Source of the DNA: Streptomyces sp. CC208A
GTDB lineage: Bacteria; Actinomycetota; Actinomycetes; Streptomycetales; Streptomycetaceae
Assembly (NCBI RefSeq): GCF_030010625.1
Contig: NZ_JASCXN010000050.1
Coordinates: 1-36,525 of the forward strand
DNA: 36,525 nt
Direction of reading: 5' to 3'
Shown in pieces: positions 15,027 through 21,288 of the stretch. Position 1 is the stretch's first letter. Every line of letters begins with the position of its first letter. Below the pieces are notes generated by a model. That model saw nothing but the letters and a program-made list of their open reading frames with translations. It did no database searches and was not told the DNA's origin. A program made the translations under genes and the position numbers.

Positions 15027-16109
15027 GTGACAGAAGCGATCCTCCTGGTCGGGGGCAAGGGCACCCGGCTGCGACCGCTCACGGTCAACACGCCCAAGCC
15101 CATGGTCCCGGCGGCCGGCGTCCCCTTCCTGACGCACCAGCTCGCCCGGGCCAGGGCCGCCGGCGTCGAGCACATCGTGCTCGCCACCTCCTACCTCGCC
15201 GAGGTCTTCGAGCCGCACTTCGGCGACGGCTCCGACCTCGGCCTGAGCCTGGAGTACGTGACGGAGGAGGAACCGCTCGGCACCGGCGGCGCGATACGCA
15301 ACGTGGCCTCCCGGCTGCACTCGGGCCCGGACGACCCCGTCCTGATCTTCAACGGGGACATCCTCACCGGCCTCGACATCCGCGCCCTGGTGGCCACGCA
15401 CGCCGACTCCGGCGCCGACGTCTCCCTCCACCTCACCCGCGTCGAGGACCCCCGCGCCTTCGGCCTGGTCCCCACCGACGAGACGGGCCGGGTCACCGCC
15501 TTCCTGGAGAAGCCCCAGACGCCGGAGGAGATCGTCACCGACCAGATCAACGCCGGCGCGTACGTCTTCCGCCGCTCGGTCATCGACTCGATCCCGACCG
15601 GCCGCCCCGTCTCCGTCGAGCGCGAGACCTTCCCGGAGCTCCTCGCCTCCGGCGCCCACCTCCAGGGCATGGTCGACTCCACGTACTGGCTGGACCTCGG
15701 CACCCCGCAGGCCTTCGTCCGCGGCTCCGCCGACCTGGTCCTCGGCCGCGCCCCCTCCCCGGCCGTCCCCGGCCGCTGCGGCGACCGCCTGGTCCTCCCC
15801 TCGGCCCGCGTGGCCCCCGACGCCAAGGTGACCGGCGGCACGGTGGTGGGCGCGAACGCGACGGTGGGCGAAGGCGCCCGGGTGACCGGCTCGACCCTCC
15901 TCGCCGGCGCGGTGATCGAACCCGGCGCGATCGTCACCGACTCCCTCATCGGCGCCGGCGCCCGCATCGGCGCCCGCTCCGTCCTGACGGGCGCGGTCAT
16001 CGGCGACGGCGCCCTCATAGGCCCCGACAACGAACTCCGCGACGGCATCCGCATCTGGTGCGACGCCACCCTGCCGGCAGGCACGGTCCGCTTCAGCTCG
16101 GACCAGTAG
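15027..16109 (+). CDS. Sugar-1-phosphate nucleotidyltransferase, probably mannose-1-phosphate guanylyltransferase
   Basis: A 360-residue enzyme. An N-terminal nucleotidyltransferase domain has the signature GGKGTRLRPLTVNTPKPM (9-26), the metal-binding FNGDIL (108-113) and FLEKP (159-163). A C-terminal left-handed beta-helix (about 255-345) is built from hexapeptide-type turns (VVGANATVGEGARV, LIGAGARIGARSV). It couples NTP and sugar-1-phosphate to give NDP-sugar and pyrophosphate. By neighbourhood (manA and manB in the same region, the equivalent position being GDP-mannose pyrophosphorylase in mycobacteria), GTP and mannose-1-P are the likeliest substrates; glucose-1-P cannot be excluded from sequence. 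GTG 15027 is preceded by AGGAAG about 12 nt upstream. A palindromic candidate operator lies at 14954. Confidence 0.9.
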   Translation: MTEAILLVGGKGTRLRPLTVNTPKPMVPAAGVPFLTHQLARARAAGVEHIVLATSYLAEVFEPHFGDGSDLGLSLEYVTEEEPLGTGGAIRNVASRLHSGPDDPVLIFNGDILTGLDIRALVATHADSGADVSLHLTRVEDPRAFGLVPTDETGRVTAFLEKPQTPEEIVTDQINAGAYVFRRSVIDSIPTGRPVSVERETFPELLASGAHLQGMVDSTYWLDLGTPQAFVRGSADLVLGRAPSPAVPGRCGDRLVLPSARVAPDAKVTGGTVVGANATVGEGARVTGSTLLAGAVIEPGAIVTDSLIGAGARIGARSVLTGAVIGDGALIGPDNELRDGIRIWCDATLPAGTVRFSSDQ

Positions 16110-16161
16110 AACGAGAGGGGCGGCGCCCCGCCGTTCCGTCGCGGGCGGTCGTTCCTCCCCA

Positions 16162-16196
16162 CAGGGGGTACCCCCAGGGCGTGGGGGTACCCCCTG
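16162..16196. repeat. Nested palindromic intergenic element
   Basis: CAGGGGGTACCCCCA (16162-16176) and its exact reverse complement (16182-16196) flank GGGCG. Each arm is itself nearly self-complementary (GGGGGTACCCCC). Just after it, CCCCC-T-GGAC-GAA-GTCC-TT-GGGGG (about 16190-16213) forms a competing hairpin. It may end the nucleotidyltransferase transcript. It resembles short palindromes scattered through Streptomyces intergenic regions. The rest of the 16110-16313 gap shows only C-rich sequence. Confidence 0.8.
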
Positions 16197-16300
16197 GACG
16201 AAGTCCTTGGGGGAGGGCGGGCACAACGGAACAGCACCCTCTGCGGGCGCCTCCGCTCACGCGCCTGAACCCGCACCCCCGCACCCGCACCGCACCCCGC

Positions 16301-16306
16301 TACGCT
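16301..16306 (+). promoter_or_regulatory. -10-like element of the DNA glycosylase gene
   Basis: TACGCT ends 7 nt before ATG 16314 and there is no ribosome-binding site, as expected for a leaderless transcript. Confidence 0.35.
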
Positions 16307-16313
16307 CATACGC

Positions 16314-17264
16314 ATGGCCGGCCGCTTCGCCCCGAAACGCACCCGCACCACCACCCGCGGCGGCCACGTCGACGTCTCCCCGACAGAGGACCTGGACCTC
16401 GGTCCCACCCTCGGCCCCCTCCGCAGAGGCCCCCACGACCCCACCTTCCGCACCACCGCGGACGGCTCGATCTGGCGCGCCAGCCGAACACCCGAGGGCC
16501 CGGGAACGCTCCGCGTGAGGTCCCACGGGGGCGAGGTCGAGGCCGAGACCTGGGGGCCGGGCGCCGCCTGGCTCGACGGCCGCCTCCCCGCCCTCCTCGG
16601 CGCCGAGGACGACCCCGCCGCCTTCGTCCCCCGCCACAAGCTCCTCCTCGCGACCCACCGCCGCCGCCCCGGCCTCCGCCTCACCCGCACGGGCCTGGTC
16701 CTGGAGTCCCTGATCCCGTCCGTCCTGGAGCAGAAGGTCACGACGACGGAGGCGTACGGCTCCTGGCGCCGGCTGGTCCGCCAGTACGGCGAACCGGCGC
16801 CCGGCCCGGCGCCCGAGGGCCTGTACGTGATGCCGGACGCCCGCACCTGGGCCCGGATCCCGTCCTGGGAGTGGCACCGCGCCAACGTCGACGGCAAGCG
16901 CGCCGCCACGATCGTCCGCGCCGCGCGGGTGGCCCCCCGCCTGGAGGAGGCGGCGCTCATGGACCCGCCGGCGGCCCGGGCCCGCCTGGAACTGGTCCCC
17001 GGCATCGGCCCCTGGACCTCCGCGGAGACGGTCCAGCGCAGCAACGGCGCCCCCGACGAGGTCACCACGGGCGACCTCCACCTCCCCGGCATCGTCGGCT
17101 GGGCGCTCGCGGGCGACCGCACCGCCGACGACGCGAGGATGCTGGAGCTCCTCGCCCCCTACGAGGGCCAGCGCCACCGGGCCGCCCGCCTGATCCTCCT
17201 CAGCGGCAGGACCCCGCCCCGCCGGGCTCCCCGCAGGGCACCGGGCGACATCACCCGCATCTGA
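16314..17264 (+). CDS. AlkA-like DNA-3-methyladenine glycosylase (HhH-GPD superfamily)
   Basis: A 316-residue base-excision repair protein. It removes alkylated bases by cutting the N-glycosidic bond. The helix-hairpin-helix is clear: LELVPGIGPWTSAETV (about 226-240), followed by the GPD loop with catalytic Asp254 in TTGDLHLPG. The preceding helices include LESLIPSVLEQKVTTTEAYGSWRRLV, the typical entry into the HhH-GPD fold. No iron-sulfur cluster cysteines are present, consistent with the AlkA branch. The N-terminal 20 residues are basic and probably contact DNA. It converges with fbiB; the stops are 9 bp apart. The TACGCT and lack of a ribosome-binding site suggest leaderless translation. 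Its presence beside the F420 genes appears to be conserved order rather than a functional link. Confidence 0.88.
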   Translation: MAGRFAPKRTRTTTRGGHVDVSPTEDLDLGPTLGPLRRGPHDPTFRTTADGSIWRASRTPEGPGTLRVRSHGGEVEAETWGPGAAWLDGRLPALLGAEDDPAAFVPRHKLLLATHRRRPGLRLTRTGLVLESLIPSVLEQKVTTTEAYGSWRRLVRQYGEPAPGPAPEGLYVMPDARTWARIPSWEWHRANVDGKRAATIVRAARVAPRLEEAALMDPPAARARLELVPGIGPWTSAETVQRSNGAPDEVTTGDLHLPGIVGWALAGDRTADDARMLELLAPYEGQRHRAARLILLSGRTPPRRAPRRAPGDITRI

Positions 17265-17273
17265 CGAGCCGCG

Positions 17274-18575
17274 TCAGCGCACCTCGACGAACTCCGACGC
17301 GACCCGCGCGGGCCGCTCCTTCGGCGCCGAGGCAGGCCGCCCGATCGCCACCGCCCCCATCGGGTCCCACCCCTCCGGCAGCCCCAGCACCTCCCGTACG
17401 ACGTCCCGGCAGAACATCGTCGAGGACACCCAGGCCGAGCCGAGCCGCTCACCCGCGAGCGCGACGAGGAAGTTCTGCACGCCCGCGCCCGCCGCGACGA
17501 CGAACATCTCGCGCTCGGCGGCGTCGCGGCGCGGGTCGCCGTAGTGGTGGGCGCCGTCCATGACGAGGCAGGGCACGGCCAGGTAGGGCGCGTCGCGCAG
17601 GACGTCCCCGCGGCGCACCCGCTTCGCGACGGACTCCTCGGACCTGCCGTCCCGCCGCAGGTCCGCGATCCACGCGTCCCGCATCGCGTCGAGCAGCCGC
17701 AGCCGCGACTCGGCGGACTCCAGGAGGACGAACCGCCACGGCGTGGTGTGGTGCGGGGCCGGCGCCGTCACGGCCGCGGCGACCGCGCGCCGTACCGCCC
17801 CGGGGTCGACGGGGTCGTCGGTGAACTCCCGTACCGTCCGCCGCAGCGTCACCGCCTCCCGTACGGCCTCCGAGGTGCCAAGACGGAACATGTCGTCGGC
17901 GGCGGACCGCACCAGCGCCCGTGCGCCGGGCTCGTCGTCGCCGCCGACCAGGTGCGGCAGGCCGCGGACGACGGCCACCGGCAAGCCGGTCGCCTTGCCC
18001 TTCACCAGGTCGCCGGCGGCGGCGAGTTCGTCGGCGGAGGCGGTGACGGTCACGTTCAGCTCGTTGCCGTGGGAGTCGGTGGCGCCCCGCAGGTCCTCCA
18101 GGACCCGCACCCCCGCCGCGCCGATCGCCACGTCGGTGAGCCCGGAGCGCCAGGGCCGCCCGAAGGTGTCCGTGACGACGACGCCGACGTCCACGCCCAG
18201 CGCCTCGCGCAGCCCGGTCCTGATCCGCCGCGCCGACCCGTCCGGGTCCTCCGGCAGCAACAGCACCGTCCCGGCGGGCGTGTTGGAGGCGTCCACCCCG
18301 GCCGCCGCCATGACGAGCCCCTGCCGGTTCTCGACGATGCGCAGGGTGCCGCGCCGCGCCACCACCCGTACCGTCTCGGCGTCGATGGCCTCCTCGCGGT
18401 CGGCGGCGGCGACGATCCGCCCCTCCGCCTTGCTCACGATCTTGGAGGTGACCAGCAGGACGTCCCCGTCCTCCAGATCCGGCGAGACGGAGGCGATCAG
18501 CTTGGCCAGGTCGTCGCCGGGCGCCACCTCGGGCAGCCCGGTCAGCGCCCAGACCCGGAAGCCGGGCGCGGTCAC
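17274..18575 (-). CDS. fbiB: FbiB: F420-0 gamma-glutamyl ligase fused to an FMN-dependent nitroreductase-like domain
   Basis: A 433-residue bifunctional enzyme of coenzyme F420 synthesis. Residues about 1-240 are the CofE ligase (LPEVAPGDDL, DGDVLLVTSKIVSKAEGR, VVVTDTFGRPWRSG), which adds glutamates to F420-0. Residues about 245-433 are a nitroreductase fold (RRTVREFTDDPVD, HHTTPWRFVLLE, and GAGVQNFLVALAGERLGSAWVS) that in actinobacteria reduces the dehydro-F420-0 made by FbiA. The full two-domain length is normal for actinobacteria. GTG 18575 is chosen because it overlaps the fbiA stop by 4 bp (GTGA) and has GGAGG just upstream. The frame continues further in the 5' direction, but that part lies within fbiA in another frame. 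The operon order is fbiA-fbiB. Confidence 0.95.
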   Translation of the reverse strand: MTAPGFRVWALTGLPEVAPGDDLAKLIASVSPDLEDGDVLLVTSKIVSKAEGRIVAAADREEAIDAETVRVVARRGTLRIVENRQGLVMAAAGVDASNTPAGTVLLLPEDPDGSARRIRTGLREALGVDVGVVVTDTFGRPWRSGLTDVAIGAAGVRVLEDLRGATDSHGNELNVTVTASADELAAAGDLVKGKATGLPVAVVRGLPHLVGGDDEPGARALVRSAADDMFRLGTSEAVREAVTLRRTVREFTDDPVDPGAVRRAVAAAVTAPAPHHTTPWRFVLLESAESRLRLLDAMRDAWIADLRRDGRSEESVAKRVRRGDVLRDAPYLAVPCLVMDGAHHYGDPRRDAAEREMFVVAAGAGVQNFLVALAGERLGSAWVSSTMFCRDVVREVLGLPEGWDPMGAVAIGRPASAPKERPARVASEFVEVR

Positions 18576-19528
18576 CCCCGTACCTCCTCGGCCAGCGCGA
18601 GCGCCGCCCGGGCCATCTCGGCGGTCGCGTCCACGTCGGTCATCATCAGCGGCACCGCCCGGCAGGCGATGCCCGCCGCCTCGACGTCGGCGACGGCGCC
18701 CGCGTCCGCGGTGTCCACCAGCCAGCCGTCGAGGAGGCCGGAGCCGTAGTGCCGGGCCACGGCCGCCGCCGTGGACTCGACGCCGACCGCCGCGAGCACC
18801 TTGTCGGCCATGCCGCGCACCGGCGCGTCCCCGACGATGGGGGAGAGGCCGACGACCGGCGCGGGGGCGGCGGCGACCGCCTCCCGGATGCCGGGCACGG
18901 CGAGGATCGTGCCGACGGAGACGACCGGGTTCGACGGCGGGAAGAGGACGACGTCCGCCTCGGCGATCGCCTCCAGGACGCCCGGCGCGGGCTTCGCCGC
19001 CTCCGCGCCGACGGGCACGACCGCCGTCGCGTCGACGGAGGCGCGCAGCTTCACCCAGTACTCCTGGAAGTGCACGGCCCGCTGCTCGCCGTCGATCTCG
19101 ATCGCCACGTGCGTCTCGACGCGGTCGTCGGACATCGGGAGGAGCCGCACGCCCGGCTGCCAGCGGGCGCACAGCGCCTCGGTGACGGCGCTCAGCGGGT
19201 AGCCGGCGCCGAGCATCTGGGTGCGGACGATGTGGGTGGCGAAGTCCCGGTCGCCGAGGCCGAACCACTCGGGCCCGACCCCGTACGCGGCGAGCTCCTC
19301 CTTGACCGTGAAGGACTCGTCCGACCTGCCCCAGCCCTGGCTCTCCTCGATGCCACCGCCGAGGGTGTACATCACGGTGTCCAGGTCGGGGCAGACCTTC
19401 AGCCCGAAGAGATGGATGTCGTCACCGGTGTTGCCGACGACCGTGATCTCCGCGTCCGGGACGGCCTGCTTGAGACCGCGAAGGAAACGGGCACCACCGA
19501 TGCCACCGGCCAGAACCACAATGCGCAT
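18572..19528 (-). CDS. fbiA: FbiA/CofD: 2-phospho-L-lactate (phosphoenolpyruvate) transferase
   Basis: A 318-residue cytoplasmic enzyme that joins the activated three-carbon unit to the deazaflavin Fo. In actinobacteria the donor is derived from phosphoenolpyruvate, giving dehydro-F420-0. Motifs: VVLAGGIGGARFLRGL at the N-terminus, VVGNTGDDIHLFGLKVCPDLDT (30-51), TLGGGIEESQGWGR, and the late block VGLSPIVGDAPVRGMADKVLAAVGVE. Length and motifs are complete. ATG 19528 begins the conserved strand directly, with no ribosome-binding site, so translation may be leaderless. It is coupled to fbiB by a 4-bp overlap. A small TCAGCC-GCA-GGCTGA hairpin lies just upstream (19541-19555), between it and the cysteine dioxygenase stop. 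The genes for Fo synthesis (fbiC) and the FbiD guanylyltransferase are not in the window. Confidence 0.96.
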   Translation of the reverse strand: MRIVVLAGGIGGARFLRGLKQAVPDAEITVVGNTGDDIHLFGLKVCPDLDTVMYTLGGGIEESQGWGRSDESFTVKEELAAYGVGPEWFGLGDRDFATHIVRTQMLGAGYPLSAVTEALCARWQPGVRLLPMSDDRVETHVAIEIDGEQRAVHFQEYWVKLRASVDATAVVPVGAEAAKPAPGVLEAIAEADVVLFPPSNPVVSVGTILAVPGIREAVAAAPAPVVGLSPIVGDAPVRGMADKVLAAVGVESTAAAVARHYGSGLLDGWLVDTADAGAVADVEAAGIACRAVPLMMTDVDATAEMARAALALAEEVRG

Positions 19529-19593
19529 GCCGACAGTCTGTCAGCCGCAGGCTGATCCTTTGAGGGGTGGTGGTCGGGCGACGGGGGGGCCTG

Positions 19594-20097
19594 TCAGGCG
19601 GTGACGATCTCCGGAGCGGCGCACCGGCCCTGGTACGACTCGTGCATCGGCATCTCGGTCAGGCCGGGGAAGTAGACGTGCAGGCTGACGACGGGTTCGA
19701 GCGAGTCGTTGACGACCTCGTGGACGTACCCGGGTGCGAACACCCGCTGCGTGCCGGGCCGCAGCGTCCGCGCGCCCCGCTCCGTACGCTCCGTCAACTC
19801 GCCCTGGAGGACGGTGAGGACGCCGGACGACCGGCCGTGGTCGTGCAGGCCGCTGCCCTGGCCGGGCACCCAGGAGAGCAGCCACACCTCGTAGCCGGGG
19901 CCGACGCGGAGGCGGTGGTACCAGCGGGCGGTGGCGTCGTACTCGACGTGCGGGGCCCACCGGGCGCGGTCGGCGGCGATCTCGCGGGCGAGGCCGGCGA
20001 ACTCGGCGACGGTGACGGGGTGCTCGCGCTCGGGCTGGAGCAGGTGCGGGACCTCCATGAGGTCGCCGGCGATCTGGAGGTCGCTGTCCATGTTCAT
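19594..20097 (-). CDS. Cysteine dioxygenase, type I (cupin)
   Basis: A 167-residue single-domain cupin. It oxidises L-cysteine to cysteine sulfinate with Fe(II) and O2. The metal ligands are visible: His85 and His87 in GLHDHGRSSGVLTVLQGELTE and His126 in PGYVHEVVN. WLLSWVPGQGSG before the first pair matches bacterial CDO proteins. The C-terminus ends in MHESYQGRCAAPEIVTA. ATG 20097 is chosen, with GAGGAA 11 nt upstream; an alternative ATG lies two codons inside, and a longer frame to 20178 adds basic residues not like the family. It is on the same strand as fbiA, 65 bp upstream, and could be co-transcribed. A TTGACA on the minus strand at 20352-20357 may be its promoter, giving a leader of about 220 nt. 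A related 3-mercaptopropionate dioxygenase is the alternative. Confidence 0.87.
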   Translation of the reverse strand: MNMDSDLQIAGDLMEVPHLLQPEREHPVTVAEFAGLAREIAADRARWAPHVEYDATARWYHRLRVGPGYEVWLLSWVPGQGSGLHDHGRSSGVLTVLQGELTERTERGARTLRPGTQRVFAPGYVHEVVNDSLEPVVSLHVYFPGLTEMPMHESYQGRCAAPEIVTA

Positions 20098-20327
20098 GGG
20101 TGGGGTGGTTCCTCGGCGGAGACGAAGAGAAGAGCGGCGGGGCCACGGTGCGGGGACGGCGCGGGTGGCGCGGGTCACGCGAGGTGACGAGGGGTGACGC
20201 TGGGGGAGGAGGCTGGAGCCCTACGGCATCAACAGCTGGGACAGCAACAGCAACAGCGCGCCTGGACAGCGCGGCGGAACCCACGGGCGTGGGTCGCGGA
20301 GGGCGCTGCGGTCGCTGGCATGCCACC

Positions 20328-20357
20328 AAAGTGGCGGGAGGGGTACCCGACTGTCAA
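20328..20357 (-). promoter_or_regulatory. Candidate minus-strand promoter for the cysteine dioxygenase gene
   Basis: A consensus TTGACA reads leftward (complement of 20352-20357) with CACTTT 18 bp downstream. The -35 is perfect but the -10 is weak. Confidence 0.35.
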
Positions 20358-20694
20358 CTCAATGACCGATTTGGGGGTAATGTTTCACCTCATCCGGTTG
20401 CTGTGCCCGGAGAAAGGTTTGTTCAGGTCCGGGCCAGGCAAGATGGCGCACCAGCCGCGCCCGTAAACATGGCCGCGCCTTCGGATCCGCCCGCGCCTCC
20501 GTGACCGGACTGTGATCCGGATCGCTTCCATGGCTGGATCGCAACAAGATCCGAGTCTCGTACGTCCTTATGGGCGAAAGTGCGGCACCCCGGAACCTGC
20601 CGTTGCCATGTGTCACGGTTTTTGGCGATTTGAACACTTTCCGCATAGGCTTGGTTCCGCAGAGTGAATACGAGGCCCAATAGCAGATCTCGGC

Positions 20695-20724
20695 TTGACT
20701 CGCACAGAGCACGAACTTGTAATT
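20695..20724 (+). promoter_or_regulatory. whiB promoter, vegetative-sigma type
   Basis: TTGACT (20695-20700) and TGTAAT (20719-20724) are separated by 18 bp. They predict transcription from about 20731 and a leader of roughly 63 nt before the whiB ATG. TTCACT overlaps the -10, so a repressor bound there would block it. Confidence 0.65.
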
Positions 20725-20793
20725 TCACTCGTGTCGTTCGGCCGTTTCGATCACGGCGACATCACGGGACGCACAGACAGACGAGGGGCGCAG

Positions 20794-21057
20794 ATGACCG
20801 AGTTGTTCCAGGAACTGCTGGTCGAGGACGCGGACGAGGAACTCGGCTGGCAGGAGCGCGCGCTGTGCGCCCAGACCGATCCCGAGTCCTTCTTCCCCGA
20901 GAAGGGCGGCTCGACCCGCGAGGCCAAGAAGGTCTGCCTCGCCTGCGAAGTCCGCTCCGAATGCCTGGAGTACGCCCTCCAGAACGACGAACGCTTCGGT
21001 ATCTGGGGCGGCCTCTCCGAACGCGAACGCCGCCGCCTCAAGAAGGCCGCCGTCTGA
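20794..21057 (+). CDS. whiB: WhiB sporulation regulator (founding Wbl protein)
   Basis: An 87-residue [4Fe-4S] transcription factor needed for sporulation septation in Streptomyces, where it acts together with WhiA. The four cluster cysteines are at 25, 48, 51 and 57 (C-X22-CLAC-X5-C). They are followed by the Wbl turn GIWGG (69-73) and a basic DNA-contacting tail (SERERRRLKKAAV). The acidic N-terminus (ELLVEDADEELGWQERALC) and the sequence around the cysteines match S. coelicolor WhiB almost throughout. ATG 20794 has GAGGGG 6-11 nt upstream. It is expressed alone: promoter at 20695, strong terminator at 21082. The flanking fbiA/fbiB, cysteine dioxygenase and giant glycosyltransferase genes are its usual neighbours. 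Confidence 0.97.
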   Translation: MTELFQELLVEDADEELGWQERALCAQTDPESFFPEKGGSTREAKKVCLACEVRSECLEYALQNDERFGIWGGLSERERRRLKKAAV

Positions 21058-21081
21058 ACCGCCCCGGCCGAAAACCACCCC

Positions 21082-21119
21082 ACGGTCCGTCCCTGTGTCC
21101 ACCACAGGAGGCGGACCGT
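21082..21119 (+). terminator. whiB terminator
   Basis: ACGGTCCG (21082-21089) pairs with CGGACCGT (21112-21119), and inside it CCTGTG (21092-21097) pairs with CACAGG (21103-21108) around a 5-nt loop. It starts 25 bp after the whiB stop. Confidence 0.85.
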
Positions 21120-21288
21120 TCCTCGTTGCGGGCACGACGCCCCAAGGACGGCGCCCGACCCCCCGCGCGCCCGCCTCCCGGGCCGGCACCGGCCCGCCCC
21201 CTCCCGCCACAGCCATTAGTGTGGGCCTCCGTCCAAGCCGCTCCCACGCCCCACCGCGGGCGACCCCGGCCGGAGGGCCCGTAGCTCG

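Larger units (their letters stand above)
20179..20793 (+). other. 615-bp divergent regulatory region between cysteine dioxygenase and whiB
   Basis: No credible gene is seen. The right half (about 20360-20760) is clearly richer in A/T than the rest of the window. It contains the whiB promoter, AGTGAA (20663-20668) and TTCACT (20724-20729) arranged as inverted half-sites of BldD type though 55 bp apart, and GTGTC (20731-20735), the WhiA core motif in reverse orientation, at the predicted start point. The left part has a CAACAG direct repeat (about 20246-20259). Regulator binding is inferred only. Confidence 0.5.

Noticed and set aside
20179..20760. Short minus- and plus-strand ORFs upstream of whiB
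   Set aside because: They lack ribosome-binding sites and domain-like sequence and lie in an AT-richer regulatory stretch.
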